From CAVPRW01 sp046727435 [NCBI: bacterium] (lineage in GTDB: Bacteria > Tectomicrobia > Entotheonellia > J063), in contig JBKPCR010000386.1 of assembly GCA_046727435.1 (NCBI GenBank), positions 1 to 14,023 of the forward strand: a stretch of 14,023 nucleotides of DNA, given 5' to 3'. This document shows, piece by piece, positions 9,087 to 14,023 of the stretch. Positions within the stretch are counted from its first letter, which is position 1; every line of letters begins with the position of its first letter. Under the pieces are notes generated by a model. It saw only the letters and a list, made by a program, of their open reading frames with translations, was not told the DNA's origin and searched no databases. The position numbers and the translations under genes are program-made.

Positions 9087-9259
9087 GCATAGGCGCCAGG
9101 ATAAGGACCCAGGCAGTTTTCCCTTTCCCTCTGGGAGAGGGTGAGGGTGGCAGAGCATCATCGAGCGATTGGTCTTCCCTCACCCCGGCCCTCTCCCAGT
9201 GGGAGAGGGGGCAAATGGCACAACAATGACTGCTTTTGGACTTATCCCGGCGCCAATGC
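9087..9259. repeat. Nested inverted-repeat element (MITE/BIME-like)
   Basis: The outer arms 9087-9117 and 9229-9259 are inverted copies agreeing at 24 of 31 positions (shared cores GCAT, GGCGCC, GGATAAG, GCAGT). Inside are two inverted copies of the GC-rich hairpin family: CCCTCTGGGAGAGGGTGAGGG near 9127-9147 and CCCTCACCCCGGCCCTCTCC from 9178, ending GGGAGAGGGG at 9210. No coding capacity is credible. It occupies the gap between apt and the convergent membrane-protein gene and could act as a two-way terminator or be a non-autonomous mobile element. Confidence 0.6.
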
Positions 9260-9298
9260 GCTCGGGTGTGGAGGGTTCGGGAAGTCTGCTGCCCACAC

Positions 9299-9673
9299 TC
9301 AAAAGGGCTTGTTGAGGGCAAGATAGGCGGCAATGACCGCCAGCGCGATGGTGATCCACCACAATGGTTTAGCCAGCGATGGGGCGCGCCCAATCAGGGC
9401 GACGAGGACGCCCAACACGAGCCAGATGATAATCTTACCGATTACCCATCCTGGCCATGGCCAGAAGATACTCAGTTCGGGACGCGCTAGCATCCCGAAT
9501 CCGCCCACCAGCGCCAGCACCATCCCAATCCCATGCGTGATGGCCACAGGCTTGCGCCACACCGGTTCTCGAGTCGTGGCCTGGATTTGCTGTAGGATGA
9601 GCCCGCCCAGCGCCACTAAGATCATGAATACGCCGAGCAAATGAAGGTTTTTATAGATGAGCAATGGAATCAT
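9299..9673 (-). CDS. Small integral membrane protein, four helices, unknown function
   Basis: 124 aa. Four hydrophobic segments are visible: around LHLLGVFMILVALGGLIL, ITHGIGMVLALVGGFGML, WVIGKIIIWLVLGVLVALIG and WWITIALAVIAAYLAL, so it should sit in the cytoplasmic membrane with almost no soluble part. The loops carry no cysteine, histidine-pair or catalytic motif that would identify a family; it broadly resembles small SirB/cytochrome-b561-like hypothetical membrane proteins, which is a weak comparison. The start is the ATG at 9671-9673 (minus strand), with GAGGGAG 7 bases upstream; a longer frame to 9745 lacks hydrophobic or conserved character. It is transcribed away from the structured RNA at 9747-9936 and towards the repeat element downstream. 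Confidence 0.75.
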   Translation of the reverse strand: MIPLLIYKNLHLLGVFMILVALGGLILQQIQATTREPVWRKPVAITHGIGMVLALVGGFGMLARPELSIFWPWPGWVIGKIIIWLVLGVLVALIGRAPSLAKPLWWITIALAVIAAYLALNKPF

Positions 9674-9746
9674 CGCAATCTCCCTCGAGCCAGCAACTTT
9701 TTTTGTTGCACTCTGCGACGAACCGAAGTAATGTAGGAGGTACACA

Positions 9747-9763
9747 AGAAAGGAGGTGATCCA
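9747..9763 (+). promoter_or_regulatory. Exceptionally long Shine-Dalgarno, complementary to the 16S 3' end
   Basis: AGAAAGGAGGTGATCCAG (9747-9764) is the reverse complement of CTGGATCACCTCCTTTCT, the usual 3' end of bacterial 16S rRNA, over 18 bases. A GTG codon follows AAGGAGGT after six bases. Bases 9756-9762 (GTGATCC) can also pair with GGATCAC at 9839-9845 downstream, which could hide the site. Confidence 0.5.
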
Positions 9764-9805
9764 GTGACAAAAATTCCTGGGACATGTGAGGTGATTGTAA
9801 CGTAG
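9764..9805 (+). CDS. Possible 13-residue leader peptide
   Basis: A GTG start behind the very strong ribosome-binding site gives MTKIPGTCEVIVT and then TAG at 9803-9805. The peptide resembles nothing I recognise. It ends inside the structured region that begins at 9790, so ribosome movement over it would open the GGTGATTG arm, as in leader-peptide control. It may equally be a chance ORF beside a translation-initiation-like sequence; length alone gives no support. Confidence 0.25.
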   Translation: MTKIPGTCEVIVT

Positions 9806-9936
9806 GCGGGATTACAGGACCGCTGCACCGCGGGCTGGGGATCACGTCTGCGGAATCCCAGCAATCACCGAGCCCCGAAGTGCCCGACCTTGTCCTCCGG
9901 GCAGCTGGTAAGACAACAGCGCTTCGGGGCTTTTTT
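9790..9936 (+). ncRNA. Candidate structured RNA with intrinsic terminator
   Basis: The + strand folds into almost end-to-end helices. Module 1 is the outer stem GGTGATTG/CAATCACC (9790-9797 with 9862-9869), enclosing hairpins CCGC-TGCACC-GCGG (9820-9833) and GCTGGGGAT/ATCCCAGC (9834-9862). Module 2 is the 10-bp stem AGCCCCGAAG/CTTCGGGGCT (9871-9880 with 9922-9931), enclosing TGCCCG/CGGGCA (9881-9903) and GCTG/CAGC (9904-9920) with a single unpaired base. TTGTC in the first loop (9890-9894) is complementary to GACAA in the second (9912-9916), a possible kissing pair. The T-run at 9931-9936 marks the + strand as the transcript. It matches no RNA family I know. The structure is seen in the sequence; transcription is inferred. 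Confidence 0.45.
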
Positions 9937-11131
9937 CTGCCTTCATCTCAACCCTCCCAACCTCTGCCCTCTGACGCTTTGCATAGCCGAGCACCGCAGC
10001 GGTTCTTGGCACTTCGGCACACCCCATATATTGCTGCGCAAGTATACGGCGTCGTGCATCCCCACTCATGTTCGCCAGGGTGCGCAACGCCATTCCCGAT
10101 TGGACATCCCACAACCACACCGAGTTGTCCTCACTGCCACCCGCGATTGCTCTGCCGTCAGGCGAGAACGCCACTGACGTCACCCCACCCTTCGGGCCTG
10201 TGAGCGTCCGCACCATAACTCCTGTTGAGACCTCCCACAGACGCGCCGTATTGTCCCGACTGCCGCTCGCCAGGTGTTTCCCGTCGGGTGAAAACGTTAC
10301 GGACGAGACGCGTCCCGTGTGTCCTGCCATGACACGTAGGGCAGCACCCGATTCGACGCCCCACAGACGCACCGTGTTATCCCGGCTGCCGCTGGCGACG
10401 AGTGTTCCATCCGGTGAAAAGGCCACCGTTGTTGCCCCACTGCGATGCCCCGTCAGCGTGCGCAGTGCGGCACCAGTACGGACATCCCACAGCCGTATCG
10501 TCTTGTCCCAGCTGGCGCTGGCGATCATCTTCCCGTCTGGTGAGAAGGCAATGGCGTCTATGCCGCTGTTGTGCTCCGTTAGCGTCCGCAGAGTCTCGCC
10601 GGTCTGGACGTGCCACAACCGTACTGTATTATCGCCGCTGCCGCTAGCCACAAGCGCGCCGTCCGGCGAAAAGGCCACCGACGACACCAGATTGTCGTGG
10701 CCCGTCAAGGTCCGCAGCGTCGCACCAGTCTGGACCTGCCACAAGCGTACCGTGCCATCCCAGCTACCACTGGCCACCAATGTACTGTCTGGTGAAAACG
10801 CCACCGAGGTCACCCCACTGGTGTGCCCCGTCAAGGTCCGCCATACCTTCCCGGTCTGCGTTTGCCACAGGCGCACCAGATTGTCGACGTTGCCGCTGGC
10901 GACGAGCGTGCCATCCGGCGCAAAGGCCACGGAGTCCACTCCAACGCTATGTCCGATGGGAAGAATCGAACCAGATTGCATAGTAGACACATTCAGCTTG
11001 GCGCCCACACTGCCATCTTTGGTGGCATGGTCATGTGTGGTGGTCGCATGGATCACCTTCAGGGTCATAATCAGCAACATGAGCAAGCTAGCCAGGCACG
11101 TTCCAGGCCTCAGCCGTCGATTCATCCGCAT
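9842..11131 (-). CDS. Exported WD40-repeat protein (seven-bladed beta-propeller)
   Basis: 429 aa. Residues 1-29 are a signal peptide (MRMNRRLRPGTCLASLLMLL..VIHA), so the protein should act in the periplasm or outside. Residues 59-352 are exactly seven WD40 repeats of 42 aa each with no gaps, pattern GH..GV.SVAFSPDG..VASGS.D.TVRLW..QTG..LRTL: one complete propeller, normally a protein-binding scaffold. Most repeats have RLW or WLW at the WD position. The last 77 residues have no repeat and look low in conservation; codons from 9842 to 9936 are antisense to the structured RNA on the other strand, so the tail may be fortuitous. The start is the ATG at 11129-11131, with TAGGAG 6 bases upstream. 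There is no enzymatic domain. The binding partner is unknown. Confidence 0.86.
   Translation of the reverse strand: MRMNRRLRPGTCLASLLMLLIMTLKVIHATTTHDHATKDGSVGAKLNVSTMQSGSILPIGHSVGVDSVAFAPDGTLVASGNVDNLVRLWQTQTGKVWRTLTGHTSGVTSVAFSPDSTLVASGSWDGTVRLWQVQTGATLRTLTGHDNLVSSVAFSPDGALVASGSGDNTVRLWHVQTGETLRTLTEHNSGIDAIAFSPDGKMIASASWDKTIRLWDVRTGAALRTLTGHRSGATTVAFSPDGTLVASGSRDNTVRLWGVESGAALRVMAGHTGRVSSVTFSPDGKHLASGSRDNTARLWEVSTGVMVRTLTGPKGGVTSVAFSPDGRAIAGGSEDNSVWLWDVQSGMALRTLANMSGDARRRILAQQYMGCAEVPRTAAVLGYAKRQRAEVGRVEMKAEKSPEALLSYQLPGGQGRALRGSVIAGIPQT
9871..9936 (+). terminator. Rho-independent terminator with branched stem
   Basis: The 10-bp GC-rich stem AGCCCCGAAG/CTTCGGGGCT is followed at once by six T residues at 9931-9936. 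The 41-base interior itself folds into two hairpins. The T-run is on the + strand only, so it ends a + transcript, not the WD40 gene on the opposite strand. Confidence 0.65.
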
Positions 11132-11598
11132 AATCCACTCCTACAGTGATGGAGAAACACCAACCTCCCGTATAATCCAATTCGCTTGTGAGCGTGTCAT
11201 CAAACCGCCTGCGAGAGGGTCAGCGAGCCAGCGATCCCCACTGATACCAGCTGCAGACGCGGGCTATTGTTAGGCCGAGTGTATCGAGAGCAACGTGGCT
11301 TGTCAACGCCTCCCTGCCTGAGCGTGCGGCCTCGCCATACACCACAGTGCAGGATAATCTTGTGATGAAGAGCCTGGACATGCTCCTAGCCGATACCGTA
11401 TAGTCCTCGATGGCCTGCCCTACCTTCGTCGGCCATAGTGCTGTGCCTCGGGGTTAAGCATATGAACACCCGTGTAGCCCGACAGGAGCGTCCATGAGGG
11501 AAAAACTCTGGCGAGGTGCAGGGGGTCGTTGAGGCGTTGTTAGCGCAGAGGGGCCCCCTTCGCGGGGGGAAGCCTTGCTGGGGGAAAGGAGACGTCAC
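11132..11598. other. 467-base divergent intergenic region
   Basis: It separates the leftward WD40 gene and the rightward lipoprotein gene. Apart from the candidate promoter at 11375-11404 and a short CCCCC-TTCGC-GGGGG hairpin at 11554-11568 just upstream of the lipoprotein ribosome-binding site, I see only short ORFs without supporting signals. No convincing promoter for the WD40 gene was found, although a TATACG -10-like word lies near 11180 on the minus strand. Confidence 0.5.
11375..11404 (+). promoter_or_regulatory. Candidate sigma70 promoter upstream of the BamE-like lipoprotein
   Basis: TGGACA (11375-11380, 5 of 6 to the -35 consensus), an 18-base spacer and TATAGT (11399-11404, 5 of 6 to the -10 consensus). 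It would leave a leader of about 190 bases before the GTG start at 11599, containing the GC hairpin at 11554-11568. Confidence 0.4.
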
Positions 11599-11976
11599 GT
11601 GAAAGTGCTGTTGGGAGTGGGATGGTTGGCGCTAATACTGGTGGGATGTGTGAGCGGGTCAGGGGAGTTTCAATCAGGCTATCACGAGGAATATACCCTG
11701 AGCGAGAAGAATCGCCAGGCCTTGATGAATCTGCGTCAAGGTATGTCACTTGACGAGGTGCGAGCGATGATGGGGGAGCCGCAGATGGTTGACCAATACC
11801 CCAGCGAAACCATCTGGTATTATCGTACAAGGCCTACAGGCTTGATGAGTAGCACGGCTGGGCAGCAAGACTTCCCGGATCGATCAGGGAGGGGTGCAGA
11901 TACCAATTTCACCCCGCTGGTCTTCGACGATCGGCACCTTCTGGTGGCTTGGGGAAAGGATGTGGTGCTCCCATAG
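11599..11976 (+). CDS. BamE/SmpA-like lipoprotein
   Basis: 125 aa. The short signal peptide KVLLGVGWLALILVGC ends in an LVGC lipobox (Cys17), predicting a lipid-anchored envelope protein. The mature part has the small-protein-A type segment LRQGMSLDEVRAMMGEPQM followed by ETIWYYRTR and, later, PLVFDDRHLLVAWG. This is the helix-helix-sheet pattern of BamE/OmlA-like and DUF3192-like proteins, where a turn like GMS..EV...LG.P is typical. It could assist outer-membrane protein assembly, but the BamE residues that matter cannot be checked by eye. The GTG at 11599 is chosen because AAAGGAG sits 7 bases upstream and it begins the signal peptide cleanly. An out-of-frame ORF overlaps its 3' end. Confidence 0.77.
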   Translation: MKVLLGVGWLALILVGCVSGSGEFQSGYHEEYTLSEKNRQALMNLRQGMSLDEVRAMMGEPQMVDQYPSETIWYYRTRPTGLMSSTAGQQDFPDRSGRGADTNFTPLVFDDRHLLVAWGKDVVLP

Positions 11977-12149
11977 CGGTACCCGCGCGAGGACCCGATG
12001 CTTCCTCGACCGTAAACAATGCTGCACAAATCCAGCGCGCTGAGGAGGTGTTCAATGCCAGACCGTTAGGGGTGGACTACGTAATTGACGGCCAGCTCAA
12101 CATTGCGCCCGAGAAAATCCTGAGCTTACGTATTCGACTCGTGGAGTAA
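11949..12149 (+). pseudogene. Possible gene remnant, C-terminal fragment
   Basis: A frame of 66 codons overlaps the end of the lipoprotein gene in another reading frame. Its second half (AAQIQRAEEVFNARPLGVDY, then VIDGQLN..ILSLRIRLVE) has the alternation of a genuine helix-strand protein and is the kind of strand seen in secreted or lipoprotein domains (DYV..G.L.. in CsgG/LpoB-like folds, a weak similarity). The TTG at 11949 has no ribosome-binding site, and a GTG near 12045 is only slightly better. It may be a decayed downstream gene or a frame-shifted extension of its neighbour, or it may be noise. Confidence 0.25.
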
Positions 12150-12279
12150 AGAGGGGTCGGGAATATGTAGGGCCGCTGTTTTGTACACATAGATGGTTTT
12201 GGTGGTTGCGTGGTTTCCGGACTACGGTGGGCGGGGAACATTTTGCCCTCACGAGCATGGTACTCGGATTGGTCACATC
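12150..12279. other. Short stretch with no recognised feature
   Basis: Between the possible remnant and the beta-helix remnant I see no ORF with signals, no strong hairpin and no promoter. The composition is ordinary. Confidence 0.4.
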
Positions 12280-12582
12280 TCAGGGGACGCCGAAGCCAAT
12301 AGGAATCTGAGAACCGGCTTTGTATTGGGCGCAGGAGGAGGGGGAGGGGCTTGGGGTAGGAATACCAGAAAGCCGAATATTTGCCCCCGCAGTCCAGGTA
12401 CGACCCACCTCATACGCGCTGATATCCAGATCCGAGCCGACAAACCCATCAGTAATTCCGCTAATCGGTCTGCCCGCCTCTATCGCAGATGAGCCGGCCC
12501 GTAACCGAAAATCGCCATTGGCCGCATCTGCGAATAAGGGATTCGAAATCTGCAGGTTGTTTTGCAGATCAGTCCCATCCAT
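12280..12582 (-). pseudogene. C-terminal remnant of a parallel beta-helix surface protein
   Basis: 100 codons from ATG, or about 116 open codons back to a TAG near 12631. The segment NPLFADAANGDFRLRAGSSA then IEAGRPISGITDGFVGSDLD and ISAYEVG matches the closing region of secreted right-handed parallel beta-helix proteins (usual form NPLF.D..NGDFRL..GSPAID.G...DIGAYE). Such proteins are normally several hundred residues with a signal peptide; here the helix coils and N-terminus are missing, so this is a truncated copy. A Pro-Ser linker (TPSPSPSS) and about 20 more residues follow. The small in-frame ATG has no good ribosome-binding site. It lies beside the GDP-fucose genes, so a former surface-structure role is plausible. 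Confidence 0.6.
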
Positions 12583-12658
12583 CGAAGGCCGGCGTGTCGC
12601 CGTAGGGCTGGGAGCGGAGAACGTTACCTCCTAAATTATATTTCCAGCAATATGAACA

Positions 12659-12704
12659 AGGGCCACTCGTCCGCGAATTGCTGTCGCATAACGACAGTGG
12701 CCCT
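12659..12704 (-). terminator. Hairpin downstream of GDP-fucose synthase gene
   Basis: A two-part stem: AGGGCCA/TGGCCCT (12659-12665 with 12698-12704) enclosing CTGTCG-CATAA-CGACAG (12681-12697). It lies 28 bases past the minus-strand stop of the fucose synthase gene. The trailing T-run on the minus strand is weak (TTGTTCATATT), so termination efficiency is uncertain. Confidence 0.45.
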
Positions 12705-12732
12705 ATATACGGTCGTCGCCGTGCACCTGGGT

Positions 12733-13698
12733 CTAGGCCAGCCGCCCGATCGGACCGGCTGGCCGCCGATGCTGCTCATACCACGCAATCGTCCGCCGTA
12801 AGCCCTCCTCAAACGGCATCTTTGCCTCGAACCCGGTCTGCTCTTTCGCCCGCGTCACGTCCAGGCATCTTCTCGGCTGCCCGTCTGGCTGACTCGGATC
12901 CCACGCAATCCTTCCCCTGAATCCCGACAGCCTGACTACCAGTTCCGTCAAATCCTTAATCGTGATCTCCCGTCCACTGCCCAAATTCATCGGCTCCGGC
13001 GACTCATACTGCTCCATCGCCGCCACGATCCCCTCGGCAGCATCCTCCACGTACAGGAACTCCCGCGACGCCTTCCCCGTCCCCCACGCCTGGATCGCCG
13101 CCACACCACGCTCCCGGGCCTCCACGCACTTGCGAATCAGCGCTGGGATCACGTGCGACGACTGGAGATCGAAATTATCCCTTGGCCCATACAAGTTCAC
13201 CGGGAGCAGAAAAATCGCATTCAGCCCATACTGCTGTCGATACGCCTGGCACATCACCAACAGCGCTCTCTTCGCCACCCCGTACGGTGCATTCGTCTCC
13301 TCCGGATACCCGTCCCATAAATGCTCTTCCTTAAAGGGCACTGGTGTAAACTTTGGGTACGCACATACGGTCCCGACCTGGACAAACTTCTTGAGGCCCG
13401 CGATCCGCGCCCGCTCGATGAGGTGCAAGCCCATCGCCATGTTGGCAAAGAAGAAGCGCCCCGGCTGATCCCGATTCGCCCCAATCCCCCCCACCTCCGC
13501 CGCCAAGTGCAGCACGAGATCCGGCTTCAACTCCTCATACATGCGGGCCACATCACCCTCATGTGTCAGGTCATATGCCTGCCGTCGCGGCACGACGACG
13601 TCCGTATACCCCCGTCCCCGCAGCTTCTCAACCACGAAGCTCCCCAGGAACCCTGCCCCTCCCGTCACCGCAATCCGATCGTGCTTCCCAAAGTTCAT
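12733..13698 (-). CDS. fcl: GDP-L-fucose synthase
   Basis: 321 aa short-chain dehydrogenase/epimerase-reductase. It converts GDP-4-keto-6-deoxy-D-mannose to GDP-L-fucose with NADPH in the cytoplasm, for O-antigen or exopolysaccharide. The Rossmann motif is TGGAGFLG (G13, G16, G19). The catalytic pair is Y139 and K143 in APYGVAKR. The segment VGTVCAYPK has T110 where E. coli has Ser107, followed by C112. H182 in [11 protein letters not shown] matches the family's catalytic His, and [10 protein letters not shown] is highly conserved. The ATG at 13696-13698 starts just before the Rossmann fold and has AGGAGG 9 bases upstream. The ATG at 13744-13746 also has a good AGGAGG and would add 16 non-conserved-looking residues. 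It lies downstream of gmd on the same strand, the normal pathway order. Confidence 0.95.
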   Translation of the reverse strand: MNFGKHDRIAVTGGAGFLGSFVVEKLRGRGYTDVVVPRRQAYDLTHEGDVARMYEELKPDLVLHLAAEVGGIGANRDQPGRFFFANMAMGLHLIERARIAGLKKFVQVGTVCAYPKFTPVPFKEEHLWDGYPEETNAPYGVAKRALLVMCQAYRQQYGLNAIFLLPVNLYGPRDNFDLQSSHVIPALIRKCVEARERGVAAIQAWGTGKASREFLYVEDAAEGIVAAMEQYESPEPMNLGSGREITIKDLTELVVRLSGFRGRIAWDPSQPDGQPRRCLDVTRAKEQTGFEAKMPFEEGLRRTIAWYEQHRRPAGPIGRLA

Positions 13699-13806
13699 GG
13701 CTCCCTGCCTCCTACCTTGCCCCTTGTCAGCGTCCCCCCGCCGCATGATGGCCTCCTGTCCCAGACCCTCTTCCGGTACGGGCAGCCGGCAACGGATGAC
13801 ACGAAT

Positions 13807-14023
13807 CTATTCTGCCGCATGCTCTGCCAGAATCTTCTCCCGCCTGGCCAGCTTCCAGTCCGACTCCGTCATCATCTGCGCCAAGGCCTTGAACGTCACC
13901 TTTGGCTCCCACTTCAGGATACGCTTGGCCTTACTCGGGTTCCCTAGCAGGAAATCCACCTCTGCCGGCCGGAAGTATCTGGGATCCACCTCCACATACT
14001 GCTTCCAGTCTAGATCCAGGTAC
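13807..14023 (-). CDS. gmd: GDP-mannose 4,6-dehydratase, C-terminal end (partial)
   Basis: The last 71 codons of a gene that enters from the right edge on the minus strand, stopping at 13807. The translation [20 protein letters not shown] continues [20 protein letters not shown] and [11 protein letters not shown]. This is the conserved Gmd C-terminus ([32 protein letters not shown]). The enzyme dehydrates GDP-D-mannose to the 4-keto-6-deoxy intermediate that the downstream synthase reduces, so the pair makes GDP-L-fucose. 108 bases, holding two Shine-Dalgarno-like AGGAGG sites, separate it from the synthase start. Catalytic residues are outside the window. Confidence 0.95.
   Translation of the reverse strand, partial: YLDLDWKQYVEVDPRYFRPAEVDFLLGNPSKAKRILKWEPKVTFKALAQMMTESDWKLARREKILAEHAAE

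Noticed and set aside
8983-9393. Minus-strand frame spanning the repeat element after apt
   Set aside because: The translation is made of the inverted repeats themselves and overlaps the 3' ends of two better genes; no start signal.
9704-9736. Promoter TTGCAC-17-TAATGT for the structured RNA
   Set aside because: The spacing is right, but each box matches the consensus at only about 3 of 6 positions, too weak to list as a feature.
9806-9817. Alu-like word GGCGGGATTACAGG, suggesting contamination
   Set aside because: The match is about 14 bases only, the flanks do not match Alu, and the surrounding sequence is consistently bacterial.
10076-10957. Regularly spaced repeats as a CRISPR array
   Set aside because: The 126-bp period with no unique spacers is explained by in-frame WD40 coding repeats.
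10068-11273. Long + strand open frame opposite the WD40 gene
   Set aside because: It repeats every 42 codons only because it is the reverse complement of the WD40 units; it has no ribosome-binding site and no plausible domain.
12193-12492. + strand frame opposite the beta-helix remnant
   Set aside because: It is antisense to a recognisable beta-helix C-terminus and has no ribosome-binding site or domain.

Overview
The window is about 14 kb of bacterial chromosome with moderately high G+C and ordinary housekeeping genes. It looks like a Gram-negative lineage: there are lipoprotein signals, an AMIN-type cell-wall amidase, an IHF-alpha-like protein and a BamE-like lipoprotein. The order ihfA - merR-like - tRNA-Pro is familiar from Proteobacteria. 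The EF-G paralogue next to it and the high density of GC-rich intergenic hairpins would also fit a deep-branching phylum such as NC10/Methylomirabilota, Nitrospirota or a delta-proteobacterial group. That placement is inference only.

Layout, left to right. (1) 1-4138, + strand: the end of metK, then ahcY (both in the methyl cycle), a secreted N-acetylmuramoyl-L-alanine amidase and the ribosome-assembly GTPase Der. (2) 4221-7357, + strand: a good sigma70-type promoter, an EF-G-like translational GTPase with altered G3 and G4 motifs, an IHF-alpha-like protein and a small MerR-like regulator, with a perfect 12-bp hairpin between the last two. (3) 7399-7641: two tRNA-Pro genes (anticodons GGG and CGG), embedded in degenerate GAGGACTGAG-type repeats. 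(4) 7660-9021, + strand: a LysM-M23 lipoprotein and adenine phosphoribosyltransferase. (5) 9087-9259: a nested inverted-repeat element. (6) 9299-9673, - strand: a small four-helix membrane protein. (7) 9747-9936, + strand: a strong Shine-Dalgarno with a 13-codon ORF, then a compact multi-branched RNA ending in an intrinsic terminator. This is the best candidate here for something undescribed. (8) 9842-11131, - strand: an exported seven-bladed WD40 propeller whose 3' end is antisense to that RNA. (9) 11599-12633: a BamE-like lipoprotein, an out-of-frame possible gene remnant and the C-terminal remnant of a parallel beta-helix protein. (10) 12733-14023, - strand: GDP-L-fucose synthase preceded by the end of GDP-mannose 4,6-dehydratase, that is, GDP-fucose synthesis for surface polysaccharide.

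Functionally, metK and ahcY supply S-adenosylmethionine and remove S-adenosylhomocysteine. The amidase and the M23 protein belong to peptidoglycan remodelling. Der and the EF-G-like protein act on the ribosome. The right end is a cell-surface carbohydrate locus with decayed surface-protein fragments. No phage, transposase, CRISPR array or classical defence operon was seen.
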